DNA of 64,000 bases from Pseudolysinimonas kribbensis (GTDB lineage: Bacteria > Actinomycetota > Actinomycetes > Actinomycetales > Microbacteriaceae): assembly GCF_030161895.1 (NCBI RefSeq), contig NZ_BSVB01000001.1, forward strand, positions 62,001 through 126,000, written 5' to 3'. The position numbers and the translations under genes are program-made. A model generated the notes under the pieces. That model was not told the DNA's origin, did not search any database, and worked only from the letters and a program-made list of their open reading frames with translations. Of the stretch, positions 20,855 through 28,035 are shown piece after piece. Positions within the stretch are counted from its first letter, which is position 1, and every line of letters begins with the position of its first letter.

Positions 20855-22095
20855 CCCGGCTCGAGCACTTCACGGCGGCTGACGACGAGCGCACCCGCAC
20901 GTGGGCGCGCGCCGTTCCGCAGATGTACCACGGCGCCGATCCCGATGAGACGCGGTTGAGCTGGCTGGTCGACTCGGCGGTCGCGGACGGCGCGATGCTC
21001 ACCGGCGCCTACGAGGACGCACCGGGCGTGGACGGGCGGATCGCGCCCGTGGGCACGTTCGCGGCGGTTCCCGGCACTCTGAATCTCGGCGGGGCGCCGG
21101 TGACGGCATCCTCATCGCCTCCGTCGGGGTGAGGCCGACCCACCGCCGTCAGGGACTGCTGCGACGAATGATGGAGCAGTCGTTGCGGTCCTCCGCCGAC
21201 GCGGGCGTGCCGCTGTCGATCCTCACCGCGAGCGAGGGCGGGATCTACGAACGGTTCGGCTTCGGCGCGGCGGTCTGGCGCGGTCCGCTGCGCCTCGACG
21301 TCCGCTCCGGTCTTCGGCTTCGAGCCTCCGGCAGGGGGTCGGTGCACGAGGTGGATCCCCACTGGCTGATGGATCGCGCACCGACCGTCTTCGAGCGCTT
21401 CCACACACGCTCGTTCGGCTCGGTGAGCCGGCGCGCCGAGTTCCTCGGTGACGTCCTGTTCGAGCCGACCGGCGATCGGCTGTCGGCGCTGGTCCGCGCC
21501 GCAGTGCACCTCGGCGAGAACGGTGAGGTCGACGGGTTCGCGTTCTACCGGCCCAGCACAGCGTGGGCGCACTCCTCGAGATCCTCGACCTCATCGCCCT
21601 GACACCCGACGCCTACCTCGGGCTCTGGGCCCTGCTCGGCAACACGGACCTCGTCGACACCCTCACGTTCGACGGCGCGGTGCTCGACGAGCCGATCCGG
21701 CACGCGGTCGTCGACCCCCGCACGGCGGCCGTGACCGGGGTGCACGACTCCCTCTGGGTGCGCGTGCTCGACCCCGTCGCCGCGCTCGGATCCCGCCGCT
21801 ACCGCGGAGCGGTCGCCGAGACGATCGTGCTGGACATCCGTGACGATCTCGGACACGCCGCCGGGCTCTTCGAGGTCGACGTGCGCGGGGAGCGGCGTCG
21901 GTCCGTCGGGTCGAGGCGGCCGCTCCCGATGTGACCATGGACGTGGCGACCTTGGGCGTGCTCCTTCTCGGCACGGTCACGGCCACCGAGCTCGAGCGCT
22001 CATCGCGTCTCACGCTCGCGGGCGTCGCCGCGGGGGAGCGGCTCGACGCCGTGTTCGCGCCCACGTCTCCACCCCGGTTCTACTCGCAGTTCTGA
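20851..22095 (+). CDS. Eis-like GNAT N-acetyltransferase (frame broken at three sites)
   Basis: About 415 residues after repair, the length of the Eis family (tandem GNAT domains plus a sterol-carrier-like C-terminal domain), hexameric acetyltransferases that include aminoglycoside-modifying Eis. ILIASVGVRPTHRRQGLLRRMM is the acetyl-CoA binding motif. The protein ends RFYSQF; in Eis the C-terminal carboxylate of the terminal Phe acts in catalysis. Bases are missing near 21104, 21553 and 21887. The start GTG overlaps the NUDIX stop. Substrate unknown. Confidence 0.8.
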
Positions 22096-22124
22096 CCGCC
22101 GACCCGGCGCCTGAAGGGATCCTC

Positions 22125-22594
22125 ATGACCGATCTGCCCGTGTACACCGCCGCCGATATCGACCCGACCGGGCTCGCGGTGGAGTCGTTCGACAACGATG
22201 ACGCCGTGGAGCTCGGCCTCACCGCCGTGGAGGCCATCCGCATGTCCGGCAGGAGCCTGGCGGTGCGGATCGTGCTGCGCGGCGACGTCGTGTTCCAGGC
22301 GAAGCTGCGCAGCACGGGGCCGGGCAACGACCCGTGGCTCGCCGGCAAGGCGGCCGTGGCCGAGCGCTTCGGCGAACCGTCACTGCGCGTCCGCCGCACG
22401 CACGAGGAGGCCGGCACACCGTTCGCCGAGCGGGCCGACGTCGATCACGAGGTGCTCAAGGCGCACGGCGGCTCGGTGCCGATCCGGGTCGACGGCGAGG
22501 TCGTCGGCACGATCACGATGTCGGGGAGCCGGACGTCGTCGATCACCAGGTGGTCACCGACGCCGTGCGGGGCTACCTCGCGCGACGCGGCTGA
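22125..22594 (+). CDS. heme-degrading domain / UPF0303-like protein (frame broken)
   Basis: GlcG/HbpS-like (PF03928) domain protein, 156 residues after restoring one G in GGGG near 22524. It reads ITMSG into EPDVVDHQVVTDAVRGYL. RMSGRSLAVRIVLRGDVVFQ is like the UPF0303 core. The start ATG has GAAGGGAT upstream. Last chromosomal gene before the prophage. Function in this family is poorly defined; heme-binding and redox sensing have been reported for relatives. Confidence 0.7.
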
Positions 22595-22889
22595 TCCACC
22601 GGCGCCGCCACCCGCCACCCGCTGCCCGTCGACCACGAAGTAGATCGAGGGGCGCAGTTGCGTTATGTCAGCAGCCACGGTGCGATCGACGAGGCGACAG
22701 GTGGCCACGGTCGAGGCCTCGATCCGGCGCGACAGGCCGGTCTCGGCGAAGTGGCGTTCAGGCGCTCGTCGCCCGCTCGTCGACGCCGTTCGAACCGGCA
22801 GAGGCATCGAACGGCCGAATATCGGCGCCTCGTGACCGGTGGAACGTCGATTCCGGGCCGCTCGGCGAAAACAGAAGGTTGCGCGAGCG
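22595..22889 (+). other. intergenic region before the prophage
   Basis: About 295 bp with no convincing gene. It contains TTATGTCAGCA at 22663-22673, resembling a XerD half-site but lacking a partner arm. Open frames on both strands lack start signals and recognisable protein features. It is the chromosomal side of the left attachment site. Confidence 0.5.
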
Positions 22890-22917
22890 TCACCCGATAA
22901 TCAGTATTATGTCAGGA
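22890..22917 (+). other. dif-like site, left prophage junction (attL)
   Basis: Arms TCACCCGATAA and TTATGTCAGGA are separated by TCAGTA, 28 bp in all. This resembles the actinobacterial dif consensus as I remember it (CCGATAAT, spacer, ACATTATGTCAAGT). XerC/XerD recombinases act at such sites to resolve chromosome dimers, and filamentous phages often integrate there. The left arm is the chromosome-type XerC arm; the right arm leads into the prophage. The 10 bp ATTATGTCAG (22906-22915) recurs at the right junction (30144-30153). Confidence 0.7.
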
Positions 22918-23232
22918 GGCCCTTGGACCGGTGCGGATGAGATTCCCCGCGATGTGGTTGTGGCGATGCGGCACCTGCGCAAGCTAGCGCGGTCCCGGTC
23001 GTATGTGCGAGTCGTGACCGTGGATCGGGTGAACGAGCGAACCGGCGAGGTTCGGGAGCGTCGTGTCCGGCGCCGTCACGCCTACCTGGCCGGACGCTCG
23101 ACGGGCACCGGGTTCCTCTCGGTGAACGACGGCCCGTCGACGGCGCGGGATATCGCCCGGCTGCTCGCGGCGGACCGTGGCGAGCCGCACACCCTGGATG
23201 GCATGCGCGACTCCTGGGTGCTGGTGGCTTAG
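22909..23232 (+). CDS. basic phage protein; possible C-terminal part of Rep in the circular phage
   Basis: 107 residues, strongly basic (HLRKLARSRSYVRVV, RERRVRRRHAYLAGRS) with STGTGFLSVNDGPSTARD in the second half. The ATG is inside the attachment core. A diverged homologue lies at 42.3 kb. No known domain is recognised. In the excised circle the rep frame would read straight into this sequence, so in the phage it may be the Rep C-terminus. Basic character fits DNA binding. It converges with the minus-strand operon, overlapping four bases. Confidence 0.65.
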   Translation: MSGGPWTGADEIPRDVVVAMRHLRKLARSRSYVRVVTVDRVNERTGEVRERRVRRRHAYLAGRSTGTGFLSVNDGPSTARDIARLLAADRGEPHTLDGMRDSWVLVA

Positions 23233-23354
23233 CGACGCCGATCGCGCCGACTGAGAACGGTTCTCACGGCCCATCTGATGGCGGCGGTGACGGCGACGAG
23301 GGCGAGCGCGATCGCGAGGTAGATCCAGTCGCCCCGCTCGACGGCGCTCACCAT
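23229..23354 (-). CDS. small phage membrane protein
   Basis: 41 residues: short N-terminus VSAVERGD, one transmembrane helix WIYLAIALALVAVTAAIRWA, and a basic tail VRTVLSRRDRRR. Third gene of the minus-strand accessory operon; its ATG overlaps the stop of the preceding gene (ATGGTGA). A homologue of the same length is at 42790-42915, so the gene is conserved in this phage group. Topology resembles inovirus minor coat proteins; function unknown. Confidence 0.65.
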   Translation of the reverse strand: MVSAVERGDWIYLAIALALVAVTAAIRWAVRTVLSRRDRRR

Positions 23355-23623
23355 AGCGGGACCTCGATCACGTAGCAGCCGCGGTCGTCCTGCTCGGCTG
23401 GGCGCAGCTGTAGCTCGGCGTAGGTGTCCTCCCACCCGTAGGGGCCGGCCCAGCGGACCCGGTACATCCACGCGTGGGTCTGCCCGTTGGCGTGTCGGGC
23501 GGTCACGATGCCGCGCTGGGCGCCCTGCACGGGGATGCGGGGCTCGACGGGCGCGCCGACCTCGTAGGCCGGGCGCTGCATGGCCGGGGTGGCGGTGGCG
23601 TAGTCACCGCGGCGCCCGGTCAC
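23348..23623 (-). CDS. phage protein of unknown function
   Basis: 91 residues, start GTG overlapping the previous stop (GTGA). The C-terminal half is HAWMYRVRWAGPYGWEDTYA then a charged end CYVIEVPLW. No family recognised; the aromatic-rich beta pattern suggests a small SH3- or Tudor-like fold, a guess. The last nine residues recur at the 42.9-kb remnant (CYAVEVPLW), showing shared ancestry. Middle gene of a three-gene minus-strand unit. Confidence 0.6.
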   Translation of the reverse strand: MTGRRGDYATATPAMQRPAYEVGAPVEPRIPVQGAQRGIVTARHANGQTHAWMYRVRWAGPYGWEDTYAELQLRPAEQDDRGCYVIEVPLW

Positions 23624-23784
23624 TGGCAGCAGTCCGTGTCGATGGCGAGGCTCGGGTCCTCCGGGAGCGGGTGGTAGGCGGTGGTGTGGTCGGGGTCCCC
23701 GCAGATGCCGCACGGCTTCGGCTGGTGCGCGGGGCGCGGCGCGTGCCGGATGTCCGGGTAGATGGGGCTGTAGTGGTCGTTCAT
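23620..23784 (-). CDS. small zinc-ribbon-like phage protein
   Basis: 54 residues with CGICGDPDHTTAYH, a CxxC-x4-H-x4-H arrangement that could bind zinc, and a late CC pair. ATG preceded by GAAGGAG at ideal spacing. First gene of the minus-strand accessory operon. Such small zinc proteins in phages are often regulators or host-takeover factors; no specific role is claimed. Confidence 0.6.
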   Translation of the reverse strand: MNDHYSPIYPDIRHAPRPAHQPKPCGICGDPDHTTAYHPLPEDPSLAIDTDCCQ

Positions 23785-24195
23785 GATCTTGCTCTCCTTC
23801 GCTGTTCGCAGCGATGCGGCTGCATCGCTGCACCCATGCCCCGGTGCGCGGAGCGGAGCGGCTGTCAAGGGTTCCGGAGGACGGCCCGACGCTGGGACTC
23901 GTGGAGCACAGGAACGGAGTTCCTTCCTGCACCCCTCCCCCACTGCCGTCTGTAGGGCCCTTGACGGGCGCGTAGCGGAGTGCAACGCCCACGCTGGGCA
24001 GAGACACGCGGACGGGGGTCCGTTAACGGGGAGGGCCCGTCAGGGGCCGGTGAGGGGTCCTCGAGAATTGGCCCTAGAACGGGGGTAGGACTCGCTGGGT
24101 CCGGTGGTTGCGCTGGCCTTGTCAAGTAATCCATAGTTCTCAGTACATTGCCTCGTGACTTGGCTGTTCGGGGCACCTAGACGAAGGAGCCCGCT
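23785..24195 (+). other. phage intergenic region, candidate replication origin/packaging region
   Basis: 411 bp without a gene, the largest gap in the phage and placed where the two divergent units start. It holds the hairpin at 23808-23831, a smaller GGAAC/GTTCC hairpin at 23911-23923, and several GGGCCC-type runs between 23955 and 24050. An AT-richer stretch at 24115-24160 carries TTGTCA and TACATT, a possible promoter for the plus-strand operon. Filamentous phages keep the origins and packaging signal in such a region. The nick site cannot be identified by eye. Confidence 0.5.
23808..23831 (-). repeat. perfect 10-bp hairpin in phage intergenic region
   Basis: GCAGCGATGC and its exact complement are separated by GGCT. 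It lies 24-47 bp upstream of the first minus-strand gene and has no T-run, so it is not a standard terminator. Candidate packaging signal, origin stem or 5'-UTR structure of the accessory operon. Confidence 0.6.
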
Positions 24196-24585
24196 GTGGC
24201 GATCAAACGGAACTTCAAGCAGCACCCGCTCGTGATCCTCGACGCGCTCGTGCTCGATGTGGACCGCGATCTGTTCGAGGTGCGCGACGAGGTGACGCGG
24301 CAGAAGACGGGTGAGGTCATCGACAAGGGTCGCGTCCTGACGGTGCAGACCGCGGGCCTCCGGGACGACGCGGAGGTCGAGGAACTGGTCGTCAAGGTGC
24401 CGAACGAGTTCGACTCGGTGGAGTTCGAGCCGCGGACGCGGGTCCTGGTGCTCGTGGACTACAACGAGTGGGACATGCAGGGCCGGCGCGGCACGTCGAT
24501 GAAGTTCGCGGGGTTCGTGAGCCCGTCGATGGTGTCCGCGTGGGCGACCATCGCGCAGAGCCAGACGGCGGCGGTCCCCGCCTAG
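24196..24585 (+). CDS. putative ssDNA-binding protein (gV-like position)
   Basis: 129 residues, first gene of the phage plus-strand operon, GTG with GAAGGAG upstream. A beta-rich protein (LVILDALVLDVDRDLFEVRD, GRVLTVQTAG, TRVLVLVDYNEWDMQGRR) with a TSMKFAGFV strand near the C-terminus, compatible with an OB fold. Filamentous phages place the ssDNA-binding gV protein just before the small coat genes, which is this position. The assignment rests on position and beta pattern, not on a motif. Confidence 0.55.
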   Translation: MAIKRNFKQHPLVILDALVLDVDRDLFEVRDEVTRQKTGEVIDKGRVLTVQTAGLRDDAEVEELVVKVPNEFDSVEFEPRTRVLVLVDYNEWDMQGRRGTSMKFAGFVSPSMVSAWATIAQSQTAAVPA

Positions 24586-24624
24586 CGCGGGGTCTGCCAG
24601 CGTCGGAGAACTTGGCCGTTCCCC

Positions 24625-24708
24625 ATGCTCGGATACATCTGTAGTTTCGTGATCCTGGCCCTCGGCGTCGGGTGGATCGGCGCTTTCGTCTGGGCGGCGC
24701 GCTCGTGA
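24625..24708 (+). CDS. 27-residue phage membrane peptide
   Basis: One transmembrane helix, YICSFVILALGVGWIGAFVW, with a short tail AARS. No good Shine-Dalgarno; translation may depend on upstream translation. It overlaps the next start by four bases (GTGA). First of a chain of tiny genes in the position of gVII/gIX of coliphages, which cap the emerging virion tip. Confidence 0.5.
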   Translation: MLGYICSFVILALGVGWIGAFVWAARS

Positions 24709-24830
24709 GTACCGACGAGGCGGTCGCGTTCGGGATGGCGAGCGGGGCGTGCCTGGCGGTCTGCTGCTGGGCGCTCGGCAGGGCCGTCGGCGTGCTCATG
24801 GAGTGGTCGCTGCGGAGGTCCCTCCGATGA
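24705..24830 (+). CDS. 41-residue phage membrane peptide
   Basis: Starts with GTG inside the previous stop. One hydrophobic segment AFGMASGACLAVCCWALG followed by a basic end MEWSLRRSLR. The stop overlaps the next ATG. Candidate minor coat or assembly protein. Confidence 0.5.
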   Translation: MSTDEAVAFGMASGACLAVCCWALGRAVGVLMEWSLRRSLR

Positions 24831-24943
24831 CTCTCGACAACATCTACGCGTTGGCCCAGGACGGCTTGTACCTGCTGCTGACCGCGGCGTGCCTGGGCCT
24901 GTTCACGCTCGGCTTCCGGCTCTCACGAGAGTTCTTCGGATGA
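24827..24943 (+). CDS. 38-residue phage membrane peptide
   Basis: Starts in the ATGA overlap. Short acidic N-terminus MTLDNIYALAQDG, a helix LYLLLTAACLGLFTLGF and basic tail RLSREFFG. This acid-hydrophobic-basic layout is that of filamentous-phage minor coat proteins. Overlaps the next gene by four bases. Confidence 0.55.
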   Translation: MTLDNIYALAQDGLYLLLTAACLGLFTLGFRLSREFFG

Positions 24944-25035
24944 CGGCCGGGGTGGCCGGAGCGCTGCTCGGCGTCGTCGCGATCTGCTGGGCCATCGGCG
25001 CCGGCATCACCGCGTTCCGGACGGTCGTGCGATGA
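24940..25035 (+). CDS. 31-residue phage membrane peptide
   Basis: Starts in an ATGA overlap. Hydrophobic AGALLGVVAICWAIGAGITA with a basic tail FRTVVR. Followed by another ATGA overlap. Size like coliphage gVII/gIX products (32-33 residues). Confidence 0.5.
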   Translation: MTAGVAGALLGVVAICWAIGAGITAFRTVVR

Positions 25036-25133
25036 CGGACACGGCAGTGCAGATCGTCTCTCTCCTGGTCGGGTGCTGGGTCCTCGGGCTCGCGGTCGGC
25101 GTCGCTATCAACCTCGGAAGGCCCCGGTCGTGA
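25032..25133 (+). CDS. 33-residue phage membrane peptide
   Basis: Starts in an ATGA overlap. MTDTAVQ, then a helix IVSLLVGCWVLGLAVGVAI, then a basic tail NLGRPRS. Again the minor-coat layout. Its stop overlaps the GTG of the next gene. Confidence 0.5.
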   Translation: MTDTAVQIVSLLVGCWVLGLAVGVAINLGRPRS

Positions 25134-25345
25134 GGGCGCGGGGCAAGGTGACCGTGAGCCGCGACGCGCGCGAGGCGACGGGCCGGCCGAACGTGTGGCT
25201 GTTCCTGCGGATGTGTACGTGGGAGGGCATGACGCCGGTGGAGCAGCCGACGCTGCGTCTCGGGCTCGCGCTGTGGCGCCAGGGGCGTCCGCATCAGGCG
25301 CGCGTCGTGCTGGACCGGCTGAGCGTGCATATCGAGCGCGCATAG
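25130..25345 (+). CDS. 71-residue soluble phage protein
   Basis: GTG start in a GTGA overlap. Basic start RARGKVTVSRDAREA, then NVWLFLRMCTWEGMTP and a helical end ARVVLDRLSVHIERA. Not a membrane protein, unlike its neighbours. It ends six bases before the hairpin at 25351. Function unknown. Confidence 0.5.
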   Translation: MRARGKVTVSRDAREATGRPNVWLFLRMCTWEGMTPVEQPTLRLGLALWRQGRPHQARVVLDRLSVHIERA

Positions 25346-25350
25346 AGACC

Positions 25351-25376
25351 CCTCGGCGGCAATCCCGCTGCCGAGG
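25351..25376 (+). terminator. hairpin upstream of the coat gene
   Basis: CCTCGGCGGC and GCTGCCGAGG (9 of 10 pairs, loop AATCCC). Placed between the tiny-gene chain and the coat gene; it may end or trim the upstream transcript or protect the coat mRNA 5' end. Confidence 0.5.
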
Positions 25377-25415
25377 TAACCGGCCCTCCTGGGCCACAAG
25401 ATGGAAGGAGATGTC

Positions 25416-25583
25416 ATGACCGATCCGGGTTATTCCTCGACGGACTTTGCGGCGTCGATCCTCACCGCGGCCACGGGGGCGTTGCCCTACATCGGCGGCG
25501 GTGTCGCAGCGGGCGTGGTCGTGTTCGCGGTCACGTTCGGGATCCGCAAGGGCATCGGCGCGCTCCGCGCCGTCGGCAAGTAA
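25416..25583 (+). CDS. major coat protein (pVIII-like)
   Basis: 55 residues: polar/acidic N-terminus TDPGYSSTDFAASILTAATG, central transmembrane stretch YIGGGVAAGVVVFAVTFGI, and basic C-terminus RKGIGALRAVGK that would face the DNA. This is the textbook layout of a filamentous-phage major coat protein. No cleavable signal peptide is evident. ATG 25416 has GGAAGGAG seven bases upstream, the best ribosome site in the element, fitting high expression. It sits alone between two hairpins. Confidence 0.85.
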   Translation: MTDPGYSSTDFAASILTAATGALPYIGGGVAAGVVVFAVTFGIRKGIGALRAVGK

Positions 25584-25603
25584 CCGCCGCGAGTCCCCCG
25601 CTC

Positions 25604-25640
25604 TGCGCCCCGTCCCCCGGCCCCCAGGGGGCGGGGCGCA
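25604..25640 (+). terminator. strong hairpin after the coat gene
   Basis: TGCGCCCCG-T-CCCCC pairs with GGGGG-CGGGGCGCA (one bulged T, loop GGCCCCCA), 20 bp after the coat stop. In Ff phages the central terminator lies just after gVIII, limiting gIII expression; this is the same position. Confidence 0.7.
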
Positions 25641-25675
25641 CTGGCTCCCCGCATCCTCGACAGGAGAGAGACGCT

Positions 25676-27676
25676 ATGAGGCGCACCGTCGCTCTGATCG
25701 CCGCAGCGCTGCTCGGCACCGGCGTTCTTCTGCTCGGGGTTGCGGCGCCGGCCGGTGCGTTGACTCCGCCGATTGCGCCGCCGGCGCTGAACGGGCTCCC
25801 GTCGGTGATTACAGGCGGCACGGCGGTGGCGGGCGCGACCACCGATCAGACGATGATGGCGGTGATGCTCTACCGCATGGCGAAGAGCAGCGCCTTTCAG
25901 AATGCGGTCCGCGCGCGGGCGGCGGGAACGGCTAGTTCGACCCAGGTCGCAGCGCTGACGAGTGAAGCTGAGAGTTACACGATGCCAGCGACGAAGCTCG
26001 CGACGCTCGGCAAGGCGGTCGGCGGCGCGACGGCGGCGCTCGGCAGCTATGAACTCGGCGCGCAGCTCGGACACGGCATCCTCGGCCTCGCTGGCGTCAA
26101 CGCGGACGGCGCGGTCTGCGGCAACACGAGCGGAGTCGGTCAGGCGGTGGTGGGGTTCATTACCGGCGTTAACTGCGACGACTACAACTCGATCCCGCAC
26201 GGCTTCGTCGCCAACACCGACGTGTCACCGAGACCGTCGGGGTGGACCGCGACGACCCTTTATCGCGGGTATGTCGCGCCGCCCGGAACGAGCTACTTCG
26301 GGTGCGTTCTCAGCGCGGTCACGGTCGTCGGCAGTAACGCGAGCTACACGTGCAAGGTGATCCCTGGATCGCAGAGGCAGACGTTGGATTCCGGCGTCGC
26401 GTTCTGCAGGAACACGACTACTCCGACGTCGTTTAAGCAGGTGAACCAGACGTACTCGATTAGCCCGCCAGTCGGTGAGAGCCCCGCGAATTACGCCCCC
26501 GGAGTAACGGGCGACACCTTCACGATGAGCGTCGCGTGCGGCACCGGCTACGCGCCGTATTCGATGTTCACGTCGTCCCCTGGGCCGGGCACCGATCAGG
26601 CGCAGGCGGATTATCCGGGCTCGTGTGCGCAGCCGACCGGATCCCCGACGCCGGTCCGTTGGTACGCCGCGACGGCTACGTGCGGCCCGGGCTTCCCGGG
26701 GACTAACGCCGACCCCGACCGGGTGCTTCGGTGTGTCATCGCGTACACGAGCGGGGCGACGTCACAGCAGGACTCGGCCGGATTCAGGGAATCCTCGGGC
26801 GTGCTGCCTGAGGTGTCGTGTCCTACGCCGGCGAGCGGGCTGACGGTGTCGAGCGTGTCGGTGCTCGAGGTCGGAGGCGGCGTGACGAACACGCTGTGGA
26901 CGCAAGCGACCACCCCGGAGTTTCAGAGCGCTCAGTCGCTGGCGCCGGAGTGTTCGAACGGATCGTGCCTGCTGGATCTGAGCAAGAGCGGCGTGAGCTG
27001 CTTCCAGTCGCCGGACTCGTGCACGTCGTGGTTCTCCGACCCGAACAAGGCATCGACGTACTCGTGCAGCTATGGGACGCATGCGGTCGACCTCAGTGAG
27101 TGCAACGTCTATGCTCCGACGTTCACGGCTCAGGCGCGAGCGACCGGCAACTACTACGGCGACCCGGCATCGGGCGACACGCTGACGAACCCGGGCACCA
27201 CGACCGGCGCGGCGACCGGTACTGCGTCGTCTAACCCCGATCCGGCGTCGTGCTGGGGCGCGCTGTCGTGGGGCGACTTCAACCCGCTGGACTGGATTTT
27301 GACTCCGGTGAAGTGCGCCCTCCAATGGGCGTTCGTGCCTGACGGTGATGCGGTCGCGGCGGACGTGGCGACGATGACGGACGCGTGGGCGGATACCCCG
27401 ATGGGGAAGGCTGGCGCGATCATCCCCGCCTGGTCGTTTCACGATGTCGGGGGCGGGTGCGGCGGCATCACTTTCGACGTGTCATGGCTGTTCCCCGATC
27501 ACAGCGCGCACTCGATGACGATCATGCAGGCGTGCCCGGGCGACGTGCTGGCCCCGGTCGCGTCGTGGTCGCGGGTATTTGGCGATCTGGCCTTCGGAGT
27601 GGCCGGCGCCCTCGCGGTTACGCGGTACATCGGGGCCGTGGTCGCGTTCAAGGGTGTGGGCGGGGGCGACTCGTGA
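25676..27676 (+). CDS. secreted attachment protein (pIII-like)
   Basis: 666 residues. Signal peptide RRTVALIAAALLGTGVLLLG ends in APAGA. The large extracellular part is rich in Ser, Thr, Gly and paired Cys (for example CFQSPDSCTSWFSDPNKAS). A C-terminal transmembrane anchor near residues 635-658 contains DLAFGVAGALAVTRYIGAVV. Size, topology and position after the coat gene match pIII, the receptor-binding tip protein. RBS AGGAGAG. No sequence motif identifies the receptor. Cys-rich domains are probably disulfide-bonded outside the cell. Overlaps the next gene by GTGA. Confidence 0.8.
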   Translation: MRRTVALIAAALLGTGVLLLGVAAPAGALTPPIAPPALNGLPSVITGGTAVAGATTDQTMMAVMLYRMAKSSAFQNAVRARAAGTASSTQVAALTSEAESYTMPATKLATLGKAVGGATAALGSYELGAQLGHGILGLAGVNADGAVCGNTSGVGQAVVGFITGVNCDDYNSIPHGFVANTDVSPRPSGWTATTLYRGYVAPPGTSYFGCVLSAVTVVGSNASYTCKVIPGSQRQTLDSGVAFCRNTTTPTSFKQVNQTYSISPPVGESPANYAPGVTGDTFTMSVACGTGYAPYSMFTSSPGPGTDQAQADYPGSCAQPTGSPTPVRWYAATATCGPGFPGTNADPDRVLRCVIAYTSGATSQQDSAGFRESSGVLPEVSCPTPASGLTVSSVSVLEVGGGVTNTLWTQATTPEFQSAQSLAPECSNGSCLLDLSKSGVSCFQSPDSCTSWFSDPNKASTYSCSYGTHAVDLSECNVYAPTFTAQARATGNYYGDPASGDTLTNPGTTTGAATGTASSNPDPASCWGALSWGDFNPLDWILTPVKCALQWAFVPDGDAVAADVATMTDAWADTPMGKAGAIIPAWSFHDVGGGCGGITFDVSWLFPDHSAHSMTIMQACPGDVLAPVASWSRVFGDLAFGVAGALAVTRYIGAVVAFKGVGGGDS

Positions 27677-27945
27677 TCGTTCAGTGGCTGATCGACGTTG
27701 CGACGGGGTTTGCTGCCTGGTTCGCGAGTCTGTTCCCGGTGTGGGAGCCGCCGGAGTGGCTGGTCCACCTGGATGACCAGGTCAACCCGGTTCTCGACAA
27801 CCTCGCCGGGGTGGGGGCCTGGGTCGATTGGACGTTCATTCTCGCGGTGGTGAGCGCGGTTCTCCTGTGCTGGGGCATCACGTTGTCGATCAAGGTCCTC
27901 CGTGCGGTGGCGTCGTATCTGCCGTTCATCGGAGGGGCCGGATAG
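27673..27945 (+). CDS. pVI-like minor coat protein
   Basis: 90 residues. Hydrophobic segments are VQWLIDVATGFAAWFASLF and WTFILAVVSAVLLCWGITLS, separated by an acidic stretch HLDDQVNPVLDN, with an amphipathic end VLRAVASYLPFIGG. GTG start in the pIII stop. In filamentous phages gVI follows gIII and its product caps the same virion end; position and hydrophobicity agree. Assignment is by synteny. Confidence 0.7.
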   Translation: MIVQWLIDVATGFAAWFASLFPVWEPPEWLVHLDDQVNPVLDNLAGVGAWVDWTFILAVVSAVLLCWGITLSIKVLRAVASYLPFIGGAG

Positions 27946-27950
27946 CCGGC

Positions 27951-27996
27951 GGGTTCTGCCCGGGAGGTCGCGTGAGCGACCGGGAGGGCAGAACCC
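27951..27996 (+). repeat. nested hairpins between pVI-like and Zot genes
   Basis: Outer arms GGGTTCTGCCC and GGGCAGAACCC (11 bp, perfect) enclose a second hairpin GGTCGC...GCGACC at 27966-27981. Compact double structure in a 90-bp gap. Candidate packaging signal, processing site or terminator ahead of the ATPase gene. Confidence 0.6.
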
Positions 27997-28035
27997 CCGT
28001 GAGCGGCCGGCCGACGCGAGGAAGGAAACACCGAG

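Noticed and set aside
22663..22673. TTATGTCAGCA as a further Xer site
   Set aside because: It has no recognisable XerC arm on its left and no homology boundary beside it; the match is a half-site only.
22445..22807. Open frame on the minus strand across the UPF0303-like gene end and intergenic region
   Set aside because: Lies mostly antisense to a coding gene, has no ribosome site, and shows no recognisable family.
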